Shown: positions 35,280 to 45,700 of the stretch, piece after piece
Position numbering within the stretch: the stretch's first letter is position 1
How the letters are laid out: each line of letters opens with the position of its first letter
Assembly (NCBI GenBank): GCA_964522015.1
Contig: CAZFST010000021.1
Span: forward strand, 16,614-80,613
Reading direction: 5' to 3'
Origin: QQWI01 sp964522015
Lineage (GTDB): Bacteria > Bacillota > Clostridia > Peptostreptococcales > Acidaminobacteraceae
DNA: 64,000 nucleotides
The notes under the pieces: model-generated
What the model was told of the DNA's origin: nothing
Seen by the model: only the letters and a program-made list of their open reading frames with translations
Databases searched by the model: none
Made by a program: the position numbers and the translations under genes

Positions 35280-36950
35280 TTAAGAATTTGTAGGGACTTC
35301 CATAATCACCGGTAAAATCATTGGACGGCGACGCATTTCTTGATAGATATGCTCACTTAACTCGCTTTTGATTTTTGATTTGATGGTAGTCCAGTCTTTG
35401 GTGCCGTTGTTCTGGAGGTTATTAAGCGTTGTCTCTAACTTGATCTTTGCGCCTCTTAAGAAGGTTTCAGACTCTCTTACATAGACAAAACCTCTGGATA
35501 TCAAGTCAGGGCCAGACACAATTTTACCTGCTGAGTTCATGGCTAACACCACCATAATCAACCCTTCTTCAGATAAAATCTTACGGTCTCTGAGAACGAT
35601 ATTGCCAACATCGCCAACACCTAGACCATCAATTAAGGTAGGTCTTGCATCGACTTTGCCAACCACGCCAACGCCTTCTTCTGTAAACTCTAAAATATTG
35701 CCGTTTTCCATAATGAAGATTTTTTCTTTAGACATGCCTAAATTTTGCGCCAGTTGAGAATGCTGCATCAAATGGGAGTATTCGCCGTGTAGAGGAATAA
35801 AATATTTAGGTTTGACCAATGCGTGAATGAGTTTTAGCTCTTCTTGGCAGGCGTGGCCTGATACGTGGACATCGGCTAAGGCATTGTAAATTACATTAGC
35901 GCCCATTTCGTAGAGCTTATTGATGACTCTGTTGATGCTTTTTTCGTTACCTGGAATTGGAGAAGACGAAAACACGACCATATCACCTTGTCTGATGCGA
36001 AGGGAGAAGTGATCATTATTGGCCATACGTGTAAGGGCTGCCATTGGCTCACCCTGTGAACCAGTTGTGATGACGCAGATTTCGTTGTCCGGGTAGCCGT
36101 GAATATCTTCGATATCCACAACAAGATCTTTAGGAATATTCAAATGACCTGTTTCTGTTGCAACACCTGACACAGTTGCCATTGAGCGACCAGAAAAGGC
36201 TACTTTACGATTATTAGAATGGGCTGCATTGATAATCTGTTGAACACGGTGGACGTTTGAAGAGAAGCTTGCCACGATAATACGGGCCGCGCCAGCATGT
36301 CTAAACAAATTTTCAAAGGTTTCACCCACTGATGATTCACTCATGGAGTAACCTTTACGCTCTGCATTGGTGGAATCTGCTAACAAGGCTAAAACACCCT
36401 TGTTACCAAGATCAGCAAACTTTTGAAGGTTGATAACCTCACCGTCCACTGGGGTGTAGTCGATTTTAAAGTCACCGGTGTGGATTACGCGACCCAGTGG
36501 GGTTTCGATACAAATGGAAACAGCATCTGGAATACTGTGATTAACCCGGATAAAATCAAGCATAAACGAGCCTAATTTCAGCTTTTGATCAGGTTTGACC
36601 ACCACTAATTTTTGTGGCTTCAATTTTGTGTGTTCTACCAATTTACGCTCAATCAAAGCAATTGTCAGCTTTGTGGCATAAATAGGCACTTGAATCTCAC
36701 GTAAAAAATATGGGAGGGCTCCGATATGGTCCTCATGACCATGGGTGATGACTACCCCTTTAATTTTCTCTTTGTTTTCAATTAAGTATGTGATATTTGG
36801 AATAACAACATCAATACCCAACATGTCTTCTTCTGGAAACTTTAACCCGCAATCTACAATAATAATTTCATTACCGTACTGGTAAGCTGTCATATTCTTA
36901 CCTATTTCGTGTAAACCACCCAGAGGAATTACTTTTAATGATGGTTTCAT
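35280..36950 (-). CDS. rnj: Ribonuclease J
   Basis: The 556-residue protein has a metallo-beta-lactamase fold with ITHGHEDHIG (zinc site), HTGDFKIDYTP, and the beta-CASP motifs SSNVHRVQQII, TTGSQGEP and VHVSGHA, followed by a C-terminal domain. RNase J is an exo- and endoribonuclease that matures and decays RNA. The family has 550-560 residues, as here. Whether this is the J1 or J2 type cannot be decided. AGAGGAAG precedes the start. Confidence 0.94.
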   Translation of the reverse strand: MKPSLKVIPLGGLHEIGKNMTAYQYGNEIIIVDCGLKFPEEDMLGIDVVIPNITYLIENKEKIKGVVITHGHEDHIGALPYFLREIQVPIYATKLTIALIERKLVEHTKLKPQKLVVVKPDQKLKLGSFMLDFIRVNHSIPDAVSICIETPLGRVIHTGDFKIDYTPVDGEVINLQKFADLGNKGVLALLADSTNAERKGYSMSESSVGETFENLFRHAGAARIIVASFSSNVHRVQQIINAAHSNNRKVAFSGRSMATVSGVATETGHLNIPKDLVVDIEDIHGYPDNEICVITTGSQGEPMAALTRMANNDHFSLRIRQGDMVVFSSSPIPGNEKSINRVINKLYEMGANVIYNALADVHVSGHACQEELKLIHALVKPKYFIPLHGEYSHLMQHSQLAQNLGMSKEKIFIMENGNILEFTEEGVGVVGKVDARPTLIDGLGVGDVGNIVLRDRKILSEEGLIMVVLAMNSAGKIVSGPDLISRGFVYVRESETFLRGAKIKLETTLNNLQNNGTKDWTTIKSKIKSELSEHIYQEMRRRPMILPVIMEVPTNS

Positions 36951-36982
36951 ATCTTCCTCTTTCTTTTGCGCATCATTGCGCT

Positions 36983-37024
36983 AACGTGCGTGTGACGCAC
37001 TATTACGTGCGTGTGACACACTAA
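36983..37024. repeat. Two tandem 21-bp repeats upstream of the RNase J gene
   Basis: Two near-identical 21-base units (ACGTGCGTGTGACGCACTATT and ACGTGCGTGTGACACACTAAA). Each can form a GTGCG/CGCAC-type short stem. They lie in the probable 5' leader of rnj. Confidence 0.7.
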
Positions 37025-37030
37025 AACAAA

Positions 37031-37056
37031 CAACCCAGGAGCGCAACACCCCTAGG
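37031..37056 (-). terminator. Weak terminator after fur
   Basis: On the minus strand CCTAGG pairs with CCTGGG around an 11-base loop, followed by TTGTTTGTTTT. It lies 14 bases downstream of the fur stop. Confidence 0.5.
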
Positions 37057-37069
37057 CTAGCTTTTCGTG

Positions 37070-37504
37070 CTATTGACAATCTTTACAAAGGCCAAAAAAC
37101 TTAAGTTTGTGGTCTTGTACTTTAAAGCCAAATTCTTTTTCTATTTGTGCTTCAAGCGGGTCTAACAAGTCGTCAACGACTTCGCTAACTTTACCGCAAT
37201 TTGTGCATATTAAATGATGATGGTGATGGGAATCTTCGTCTACGTTTAACTCGTAGCGGGTTAAGCCATCGTCAAGGTTTAACTTTGATAAAACAGACAT
37301 ATCGCTAAGGAGTTGTAGAGTTCGGTAAACCGTGGCTAAACCAATATCGGGACACCCGTGTCTAACAACATCATAGATTTCTTCTGTACTTAAATGTTCG
37401 CCTTGCTTCTCAATAACAACATCCAAAATTGCTCTTCTTTGGGGTGTGAGTTTATACCCTTTAGTTTTTAGTGTTTCTTTTAATTGATCAAAATTAACAG
37501 CCAT
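37070..37504 (-). CDS. fur: Fur family metal-responsive repressor
   Basis: The 144-residue protein has the winged helix (YKLTPQRRAILDVVIEKQGEHLSTEEIYDVV, GLATVYRTLQLLSD), the metal-binding HHHHHLICTNCGKVSEV and the C-terminal zinc pair CKDC. It could be Fur (iron), Zur or PerR; the HHHHH-ICTNCGK form does not decide. It has its own promoter and terminator, thus a single-gene unit. Confidence 0.9.
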   Translation of the reverse strand: MAVNFDQLKETLKTKGYKLTPQRRAILDVVIEKQGEHLSTEEIYDVVRHGCPDIGLATVYRTLQLLSDMSVLSKLNLDDGLTRYELNVDEDSHHHHHLICTNCGKVSEVVDDLLDPLEAQIEKEFGFKVQDHKLKFFGLCKDCQ

Positions 37505-37558
37505 GAGATCCTCGCTTAGAGTTAAGTTTTCAGTTGTGAATGATTCTTAATTAACAAT

Positions 37559-37587
37559 ATCATATCATGGCTGTTTTTGTTTGGCAA
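37559..37587 (-). promoter_or_regulatory. Promoter of fur
   Basis: TTGCCA (-35) and TATGAT (-10) are 17 bases apart, about 55 bases before the fur ATG. An AT-rich GTTAATTAAGAATCATTCAC follows at the start of transcription and loosely resembles a Fur-type box; autoregulation is possible but unproven. Confidence 0.6.
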
Positions 37588-37620
37588 GTGAAACTTTATC
37601 GTTTGAGAACCAAACTCATT

Positions 37621-37872
37621 CTAGTCTTCAGAATCCTGTAGTTCATAATAAGCGTCAATGACTTCTTGAACTTCATCTTCACTCTCAATGATTTCAAACT
37701 GATCGTCACCATCGCTGTCTTTTGTCATGCGGAAAATATAATCTTCTTCTTCAACTTCGTCAAAGAGAATGGCATATTCTGTATCATTAATCTTAAGTGT
37801 TGCAACCACCACTAACTCAAATGGTTTTTCGTCCTCATCATAAAGCGTTACGCGTTTAACTTCTTCTGTCAT
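37621..37872 (-). CDS. DUF1292 family protein
   Basis: The 83-residue very acidic protein contains KRVTLYDEDEKPFELVVVATLKINDTEYAILF and the DSDGDDQFEIIESEDE tail typical of DUF1292 (YrzB). Function is unknown. It overlaps the stop of yqgF by four bases, as in many Firmicutes. Confidence 0.9.
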   Translation of the reverse strand: MTEEVKRVTLYDEDEKPFELVVVATLKINDTEYAILFDEVEEEDYIFRMTKDSDGDDQFEIIESEDEVQEVIDAYYELQDSED

Positions 37873-38312
37873 AGTGTATGCCCCTCCTTGTCCAGGTAAC
37901 TCTGCAAAATGACGATGGCCGCCATTTTATCAATAATCGACTTGCGCTTTTGTCGACTTAAATCCGCATCAATCATCATCCGCTCCGCTTGAACCGTGGA
38001 AAGTCTTTCATCCCACATTACCACTTTTACGGCTTTCATCTCTCGCTCTGTATAATGGATTTTCTTTTCAATTTGCTTCACTAAAGCCTCAACCTTTTCA
38101 GCTTGCGGGCCTTTAGAACCATTCATATTAAGCGGCAAACCCACCACCAGTGTCTCCACTTGGTACTCCACCATATAATTCATCAGATGATTCACATCCG
38201 CTTTAAGACTGACACGTCTGTAATTCTCAATCCCTTGGGCAATAATGCCAAAAGGGTCACTCATGGCAATACCAATTGTTGCATCGCCCACATCTAGGCC
38301 CATCATTCGCAT
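37869..38312 (-). CDS. yqgF: Holliday junction resolvase-like RuvX/YqgF
   Basis: The 147-residue RNase H-fold protein has MGLDVGDATIGIAMSDP (first catalytic Asp), VVGLPLNMNGSKGPQA and WDERLSTVQAERMM. Bacterial YqgF processes the 5' end of pre-16S rRNA and has been suggested as a resolvase. AAGGA precedes the ATG at 38312. Confidence 0.92.
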   Translation of the reverse strand: MRMMGLDVGDATIGIAMSDPFGIIAQGIENYRRVSLKADVNHLMNYMVEYQVETLVVGLPLNMNGSKGPQAEKVEALVKQIEKKIHYTEREMKAVKVVMWDERLSTVQAERMMIDADLSRQKRKSIIDKMAAIVILQSYLDKEGHTL

Positions 38313-38391
38313 ATTTTTTCCTTGTCTCTGGCTGAGGCCAGTCTATCAGGCTAAAAGCCAATTCTAGCTAGCGCCAGTCTTTCACTATCTA

Positions 38392-39369
38392 TCAAATAAT
38401 TTTAATACAAAAATCAGGACATTTTTTAGCACAATAGCCACATAAAACACATTTGGTTTGGTCTACAGTCATCTTGTCCAAAAGGGTATTGTAGCTCATC
38501 GCGCCATGTTGGCACCCGTAAACGCATGCTTGGCAACGGGTGCACCAAGGGTCAATGCAAATGCGTTTGGTCCGCTTGGCAAGCCGAGCCTCTAAATCTT
38601 CGCCGATGGGGGCCCCTGTAAGCCGCAAAACATTATAATCGATTTCATCTTCTGATTGCATGCCCAGTGCAAAACTATCAAAATAGGGTTTTGAAAGGGC
38701 AAAGTCAAAGGCTGCAGTCTTTTGTTTTAACAAATGACCACCACCTAATATTTTCATGCCGTAAATCCCCTTACCACTGGCATGGGCGGCCTCAATGGCA
38801 GCTCCCATTTCTTGAACGGTGCCCCCTTGAATGCCCACACCTGCCACATTAAAAATCGGGTGGATGACTTCAATCTCCGGAAACTTAAGAGCCGCTTCAA
38901 CCCCTTGCACATAATGGGTACTAAGGCCGATGGCCCGTATCTTTCCCTGTGCTTTAAGTTTGTGATAGGTTTCTAGAGCTTCAAAGTGTCCTTTGATGGT
39001 CCATTCACTTTCTTGCTCGTGCATCAACCAGATATCAATATAGTCCCGCCCAAGCATCCGAAGGGCTTTTTCCACACTTTCAATGGCACCCTTTGTATCG
39101 TAGGCATAGGACTTAGAAGCAATCACTAAATTGTGAGCCCCTACCCGCTTTAACCCATTGGCAATATGGGGATAATTATCGTATAAATCCGCCGTATCTA
39201 AAAAGTTTACACCCTTTTGATAGGCATAGTCAATCAGTTCACCAGCCCGCTCTGGGGTTAGGTTTGCTTGAAGGGGCCCCAATGTGAGCCCCCCATAGCA
39301 AAGCTTTGATACTTCAAGGCCAGTATGGCCCAGTGTTTGATAAATCATTTTTCTTTCAGGAGATATCAT
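38392..39369 (-). CDS. Aldo/keto reductase with C-terminal 4Fe-4S ferredoxin part
   Basis: The 325-residue protein has an aldo/keto reductase barrel (LGHTGLEVSKLCYGGLTLG, FLDTADLYDNYP, IDIWLMHE) and a C-terminal segment with two cluster motifs, CTRCQACVYGC and CVLCGYCAKKCP. The ferredoxin tail suggests electron exchange with ferredoxin, common in anaerobes; the substrate is unknown. It is inserted in the otherwise conserved alaS-ireB-yqgF order. The start overlaps ireB by four bases; MIYQTLGHTG at 39348 is an alternative start. Confidence 0.88.
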   Translation of the reverse strand: MISPERKMIYQTLGHTGLEVSKLCYGGLTLGPLQANLTPERAGELIDYAYQKGVNFLDTADLYDNYPHIANGLKRVGAHNLVIASKSYAYDTKGAIESVEKALRMLGRDYIDIWLMHEQESEWTIKGHFEALETYHKLKAQGKIRAIGLSTHYVQGVEAALKFPEIEVIHPIFNVAGVGIQGGTVQEMGAAIEAAHASGKGIYGMKILGGGHLLKQKTAAFDFALSKPYFDSFALGMQSEDEIDYNVLRLTGAPIGEDLEARLAKRTKRICIDPWCTRCQACVYGCQHGAMSYNTLLDKMTVDQTKCVLCGYCAKKCPDFCIKII

Positions 39370-39614
39370 TTTTCTTCTTGTAGAAATGATTTTAAGAGTT
39401 CCTCTAGAATTTCGTCTCGCTCAACGCGGCGTATCATTGCACGAGCGTTGCCTTGAGACGTGATATACGTGGGATCTCCAGAAATCAAGTAGCCTACCAT
39501 CTGATTGATCGGGTTATACCCCTTGCTTTCTAATGCTTGGTAGACTTCATCAAGAATTTCTTTGATTTCTACGGTGCGATCTTTCTCGACAGTAAATCTC
39601 ATTGTTTTTGACAT
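39366..39614 (-). CDS. ireB: IreB family regulatory protein (DUF965)
   Basis: The 82-residue protein begins MSKTMRFTVEKDRTVEIKEILDEVYQALESKGYNPINQMVGYLISGDPTYI, the IreB/YrzL pattern. IreB is a phosphorylated target of the PASTA kinase IreK in Enterococcus. It follows alaS by 15 bases, as usual. GGGG precedes the ATG at 39614 by eight bases. Confidence 0.93.
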   Translation of the reverse strand: MSKTMRFTVEKDRTVEIKEILDEVYQALESKGYNPINQMVGYLISGDPTYITSQGNARAMIRRVERDEILEELLKSFLQEEK

Positions 39615-39628
39615 ATGCGTCACCCCTT

Positions 39629-42271
39629 TTAGTTGTTTACCAGTATTTGGAGTTGTTCCAGAGCTTCTTTTAGCTTGCTAGCGTCTTTGCCGCCTGCTTG
39701 TGCCATATTGGGACGACCACCGCCGCCACCACCGCAAATTTTTGCGAGTTCTTTTACTATATTACCACAATGTACCCCATCTCTAACAGCTTTGTCGTTG
39801 GCTTTAGCAATAAAATTCACTTTATCGCTTTCGACATTTGCTAAAAGGACCAATGTTGCATCAGAGTGTTCTGCTAGACGGTCTGCTAGATTTCTAAGAA
39901 CTTCTAGATCTTGGTCGTGGAATTCTCCAACGATCATCCGAGTGGTCCCTATCATTTGAACGTTTTCTTCAATGGTTGCAAAGCTTGCATTGGCTTGTGT
40001 TTGCTTCATTTTTGCTAATTCTTTGTTCAGTGACTTTGTTTCTTCCACAAGGGATTCAACTTTTTGGACCAAATCTTCACGCTTGATTTTAAGGGCACTT
40101 GCTGCACTATCTAGCATGGCTTCTTGTCTATTGAGGTAAGCGTAAACGCCGCGGCCTGTGGTTGCCTCAATCCGTCTCACACCAGCTGCAACACCGCCCT
40201 CTGAAAGGAGCTTGAACATGCCGATTTCAGCAGCAGACTGGATATGGGTACCACCACAAAGCTCCATGCTGTAGGTGTTTATGGCGTCGCCAACAGTTAC
40301 CACCCGAACCGTATCCCCGTATTTTTCACCAAACAGAGCCATGGCACCTAACTTCTTAGCCTCGTCAATTGGCATTTCTTCTACTTTAACAGTGAGGCCT
40401 TCAAATATTTTTTGGTTCACAATTTTTTCAACTTCAGTCAGCTGAGCCTGAGTCATCCCTTGGAAATGGCTGAAGTCAAACCGCAACCGTGCTACTTCTA
40501 CCAAGGAACCAGCCTGTTCTACGTGATCTCCCAAAACATCTTTTAACGCTTGGTGCAGTAGATGGGTTGCCGTATGGTTTCTGGCAATATCCAGTCTTTC
40601 TTCTTTGTTGACCCGAGCTGTTAGCATGTCGCCCACAGCAAGGGTTCCTGAAATCAAGGTCACCGTGTGTAAAAATGCTCCGGATTTTGATTTTTGCGTA
40701 TCTTTAACGGCAAGCATGGCATCCATATTTTCTAGAATGCCGCTATCACCTGTTTGTCCGCCGCTTTCACCGTAGAATGGGGTTTTGTCTAAAATAACAA
40801 TTCCTTCTTCGCCCACAATTAAACGCTGTACCAATTCTCCATCTCGAATAATACCCACCACATTTGCAACTGTTTCAATGTGCTGATAGCCCACAAAAGT
40901 CGTTGTGAATTCTTGCACTAAGGCATCAGAATTTTTAGACCAACCCAGGGTATCAGAATCTCTAGAGCTTCTTGCCCGTTCTCTTTGAGCTTTCATTTCA
41001 TCTTCAAAAGCATCTAAGTCAACTGAAAGGTGCTTTTCTTTTAAGATTTCATTTGTCAAATCAAGTGGAAAACCGTAAGTGTCATATAATTTGAAAGCCT
41101 GTTCACCAGGGAGCACCGTGCCACCACTTGACACTAATGCATCGATATAACCCGTCAAGATAGAAAGGCCTTGATCGATGGTTTGCTCAAACCGCTCTTC
41201 TTCAATGGCAATGACTTTTTTAGTGTAGTCTTGGCGCTCAATGAGTTCAGGATAAGCTTTCCCTGATACTTCAATCACCGTATCCACCAATTGATACAAG
41301 AAAGCACCTTGAATCCCAAGGAGTCTACCGTGTCTTGCAGCCCTTCTAAGAAGACGGCGCAGTACATAACCCCGACCTTCGTTGTTTGGTGTGACCCCAT
41401 CAGTTACAAGGAAAGTCACTGCTCTGATATGATCTGTGATGATTCTAATGGATGAATCCGTTTTATCGCTGATCCCGTATTCCTTTTGAGCAAGGTCAGT
41501 GACTTTATCTCTGATATGCTTGATTGTGTCTATATCAAAGATAGAATCCACTTCTTGCAGTAAGCACGCCACACGCTCAAGTCCCATACCCGTATCGATA
41601 TTGGGCTTTAGAAGCAAATTGTAGTTGCCCTTTTCATCTTTTTCGTATTGCGTAAACACATGGTTCCAAAACTCGATAAAACGGTCGCAGTCACAACCTG
41701 GCTTACAATCAGGATTGTCGCAACTATATTTTACGCCTCTGTCAAAATAGATCTCAGAGCAGGGTCCGCAAGGGCCTACACCAGTTCCGATTTCCCAGAA
41801 GTTATCCGCTTTGCCAAGTCTAACAATGCGATCTGCTGGTACCCCTTCTTGCTTGAGCCAAATATCATAAGCCTCGTCGTCTTCTAGATAAACAGTGACC
41901 CACAGACGGTCTTTATCAATATTGAGATCGTTAGTGATAAAATCCCAGCCATAATGGATGGATTCTTTTTTAAAGTAGTCACCAAAAGAAAAGTTGCCCA
42001 GCATCTCAAAGAAAGAAGCATGGCGGGATGTATGTCCTACGTTTTCAATATCCGTGGTACGAATACACTTTTGGCAAGTTGCCATACGGCTGTGAGGCGG
42101 TTCTTCAGCACCTGTAAAATAGTCTTTTAAAGGCACCATACCAGCGCTGATCAAAAGTAGGGTTTTATCTGTCAGGGGCACCAAGGGGTAAGAAGGTTGC
42201 ACTAAGTGACCGTTTTTTTCGAAGTAAGCCAGGAATTTTTCCCGGATGGTATTGAGACTCATTTTTTCCAT
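39629..42271 (-). CDS. alaS: Alanyl-tRNA synthetase
   Basis: The 880-residue class II synthetase has the catalytic core (LLISAGMVPLKDYFTG, GNFSFGDYFKKE), the editing domain with HTATHLLHQAL and CGGTHIQSAAEIG zinc motifs, and the C-Ala end with a glycine-rich GGGGGGRPNMAQAGG. It charges tRNA-Ala. A T-box leader upstream regulates it. Confidence 0.97.
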   Translation of the reverse strand: MEKMSLNTIREKFLAYFEKNGHLVQPSYPLVPLTDKTLLLISAGMVPLKDYFTGAEEPPHSRMATCQKCIRTTDIENVGHTSRHASFFEMLGNFSFGDYFKKESIHYGWDFITNDLNIDKDRLWVTVYLEDDEAYDIWLKQEGVPADRIVRLGKADNFWEIGTGVGPCGPCSEIYFDRGVKYSCDNPDCKPGCDCDRFIEFWNHVFTQYEKDEKGNYNLLLKPNIDTGMGLERVACLLQEVDSIFDIDTIKHIRDKVTDLAQKEYGISDKTDSSIRIITDHIRAVTFLVTDGVTPNNEGRGYVLRRLLRRAARHGRLLGIQGAFLYQLVDTVIEVSGKAYPELIERQDYTKKVIAIEEERFEQTIDQGLSILTGYIDALVSSGGTVLPGEQAFKLYDTYGFPLDLTNEILKEKHLSVDLDAFEDEMKAQRERARSSRDSDTLGWSKNSDALVQEFTTTFVGYQHIETVANVVGIIRDGELVQRLIVGEEGIVILDKTPFYGESGGQTGDSGILENMDAMLAVKDTQKSKSGAFLHTVTLISGTLAVGDMLTARVNKEERLDIARNHTATHLLHQALKDVLGDHVEQAGSLVEVARLRFDFSHFQGMTQAQLTEVEKIVNQKIFEGLTVKVEEMPIDEAKKLGAMALFGEKYGDTVRVVTVGDAINTYSMELCGGTHIQSAAEIGMFKLLSEGGVAAGVRRIEATTGRGVYAYLNRQEAMLDSAASALKIKREDLVQKVESLVEETKSLNKELAKMKQTQANASFATIEENVQMIGTTRMIVGEFHDQDLEVLRNLADRLAEHSDATLVLLANVESDKVNFIAKANDKAVRDGVHCGNIVKELAKICGGGGGGRPNMAQAGGKDASKLKEALEQLQILVNN

Positions 42272-42335
42272 TGTTGATTCCTCCTAATGTTAGTGGTTCG
42301 ATTGGGTGACAACTGATGAAACTAAGACCAAAAAA

Positions 42336-42575
42336 CAAAAAATACCTCTGCGCGAACTGTAGGGACGAGCATGGCTCGCGGTACCACCCTACTTATCTAG
42401 TGATCGCTCAGAAGGTCTTAATTAACCTCTCAATTTAACGCATTGCTACGGATGTTCACCGATATAATCAGCTAGCATCAGCTCCGAAGCTGCTTCTATC
42501 CCCTTGAAGGCTTTCAGCCTGTGACCTTCTCTCTACCGGTGGGGAATTCTTTCTTCATCAAAGCTATTAAGATTT
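42336..42575 (-). ncRNA. T-box leader of alaS (Ala specifier)
   Basis: The minus strand contains the T-box core GGGTGGTACCGCG (42377-42389), a Stem I beginning around AGAGAGAAGGTCACAGGCTGAAAGCC, and a terminator in which TACC-CGCGA pairs with TCGCG-GGTA followed by TTTTTTG (poly-U at 42336-42342). The probable specifier triplet is GCU (42474-42476, context GATGCTAGC), which matches alanine and the downstream gene. Uncharged tRNA-Ala would stabilise the antiterminator and turn alaS on. A -35-like TTGACA lies just upstream. Confidence 0.92.
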
Positions 42576-42589
42576 AATTGTCAAACCAA

Positions 42590-42767
42590 TGGGGTTTTCT
42601 TGTAAAACCTATTACAATGACTATATCAAAGAAATTGGAAAAATTCAAGCTAAATAAAGGCTAGCCTTAAAAAGTACGGCACAAAGGGGTGGCGCACAAC
42701 ATGGTTGATCGAGCCAGATTGCGCGCCTTATAATGAATCACCTCTAAGCCCCAAACCACAGAACTCT
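42590..42767. other. Non-coding gap between alpha-mannosidase gene and alaS leader
   Basis: About 180 bases without a gene. It contains the promoter region of the alaS leader and a short palindrome AAGGCTAGCCTT; no clear terminator of the alpha-mannosidase gene is seen. Confidence 0.4.
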
Positions 42768-45700
42768 TCAGCTATTGTGAAGCCGTAAACGAATTGTCAT
42801 GATCTCAAAAGGTTTAAATGGCACTTCAAAGCCAGTTTCAGTTGAGTTCAAAACGGTCAACTGATCACCTTTTAAGTCTGTCAATACCGCGCTAGAGATG
42901 ACTTTACCAGAAACCCCGATGTTGATAGGCAACAAGCCTCTCTTATTCCCCCGCTCAACTAGTCTTAGCTCTAGCTCCCCGCCGTCTAAGTGACGCAGGG
43001 ATTCCAGGGTTAGATGGTCTGGAAGTGTTGCCAGATGTAGCTTTTGGGCATCAGCCAAACCATCAAACACAGTGGGTGGTTGACAATAGCACATGGCTTG
43101 ATAATGACGATTGCCATAATCCACAGGTCCAGAGAGTGGCAAAAGGGCATAGGAAAATTGATGGTAACCTTGATCGGATAACGTATTAGGCCAGGTTGGG
43201 GATTTAAGCAAACTTAACCCCAGCTTTTGTCCCTTTGCACTATAACCAAATTTATCATTGCTCATGAGCATCACCCCATAATCAGTTTCTGATAAATCTC
43301 CCCAGTGGGCTGCACACACTTCAAACATGGCTTCATTATAGCTATGATTGTGATTGGTTGGCCTATGGACATAACCACATTGGGTATCATAGGTTGCAAA
43401 AGGAGCATGAATGTTTAAGTCAAACTCTGTTCTCAGAAGGACTTGCTGTTGGTGCCAATCCACTTCTGTTTCAAAGTCAATGCGCCCGCTGTTTTGGTAA
43501 AAATAAATCTTTTGGTAGACCCGTGAGTTTCCAAGTGTTTTTTCCACACCAATAACTCTTGCAATTGGACCATTCTCCAAGCACTTCACTGTGACGCTTT
43601 GATCAAATTCGATTGGGTAATTCACGTAGTCCAGGTTGATATCCCAGGCATCCCAGCGAAGGGGTCTGTCCTCGTAGGCCACTAAACGATTGCCAAAACC
43701 CGATTCACTTAAAACAGACCGGTGATGATGACGATCCCATAAGCCAATGATTTGTCCCTGCTCATCAAAAGTTACTTGATAAAACGGAGTTTCAAATTCA
43801 AGTTTTCCTGCTGCAAAATCTATGGTGTTAGTTGACGTTACTGATTGCACTGGCTGCTCACCCTCTTTTAGTTTCCCATTGGAAGGGGCTTTTGTCGGGA
43901 CAAGGGCACCGGTAATCACTGACAAGGCTGGCACTTTGGAAAAATAACCACGGTACTGGCCATTGCCAATGGCCTGTAATGGGACAGACGCAACTAGATC
44001 GGACTCAAATGCTACAACCGTTTCAGTGGCTTCAAAGGTCACAAAGCCACTAAAATCTTGGGCTGATGGGTTAAAAATCGACACGGGATTAGTTTGGGTT
44101 TGATCACCGTGGATAAAGCGCTTTAAACTTTGCGCTACTTGAGCAGAAGCATGGTCCAATTGTTGATAAGCCTCTGTATAAACCGATTCCACGGAGGTTC
44201 CAGGTAAGATATCGTGAAATTGATTCAGCAGTAGCATCTCCCATGGATGATCCCATTGCTTTAGTGGCTTTGCAAGCACCGCTTCAAATATCTCGGCCAC
44301 AAGCAACTGGTCTTCTAGTTTTCTGTGGCGCTGCTTGATCCCACCGTTTGTGGTATAAGTACCACGGTGGTACTCGAGGTAAAGCTCACCCACCCAAGTT
44401 GGGAGTTTTATTGGTGCTGTATTTGAATAGGCATCAACAAAATCGCTGACACTGGACATTTGGAGTTTTGGCATACCAGGTAAGCCTATTACCAAACGCT
44501 TTGCCGTTTCTAGCATTTCTTCTGTTGCACCTCCGCCACCATCCCCATAGCCGTAGGGCATGATCACATGGGGTTGGATGGCCTTTTGTTGGTGGCGCAT
44601 CACAGAACCTAGCACTTCTGTGGCGGTCATATTGCCCTCGTAAATGGTTTTGAATTCCCCTTTATTCAAGGTTTCCATGGAAACTGTGGTGATAAACTGG
44701 GTGGGGATTTCAGTGCCATCTAGACCCTGCCACATAAAGCTGTCTGAAGGTAGCTTATTGGTATCATTCCAAGAAATTTTAGAGGTAATAAACAGTTCGA
44801 TGCCAAAGCCCTTAAGGATTTGAGGCAGAGCCGCACTGTAGCCAAAGACATCAGGGAGCCACAGGGTCCGAGATTCCCGGCCAAATTTAGCCTTGAAATA
44901 GGCTTGGCCTCTCTCAATTTGACGGATCAGGGACTCGCCCCCCGCCAAATTGCAATCCGCCTCTAAGTACATGGCACCTTCCGATTCCCATATTCCCTTG
45001 GCAGAGGCGTCTTGGACCCCCTTGAAGACCTCTGGTTGCCCAGCTTCTAGCATCTCGTACAAAACCGGCTGACTGGCCATAAAACGATACCCTGGATAAC
45101 GGGACTGAAGATCCAGGGCAGTGGCATAACTTCTTGCCACTTTTTCTTTGGTTTGTCTTAAGTCCCAGAGCCAAGCCACATCAATGTGGGTATGACCAAC
45201 CCCATGAACCGTGTAGGGCAGTTGGCCCTGATCACCGTAGCACCTTGCATGGAGTATTTTTGACAATGCCTGACATGGTCCTTGCCAATTTTGTGTGGTG
45301 TCTGAAGGAAAACGCACCTCTTGTATGGCCTCTAACAATTGCGTTTGAAGGACTAACTTAGCACCGTTACCATCTGGCATCGCAGCTATAGCATCTTTGA
45401 TTACCCTTAGGTCGTGGTAAGCATCCCAAACTGCCACGGATCGTTTCACAAGGTTGACCCTTATGGCCAAATCCCCACCCTGCATGCCCGTATAAAGATG
45501 GCAACCCACTTCAATGGTGGTCCCTTGGTATTTAGAATCGATATAAATGGTTCGGTGGTTCACATCTAACCCGCAAATCACTTGGTTGTTGACATAGGCC
45601 AATAATTGTGGATTTACCGCATCCCAATTACCTTCTCTGCCCGTACTGACTTCAAAATAATACTGGTATCCTGCTTCAAATTCTGGCAGCTTATAATCAA

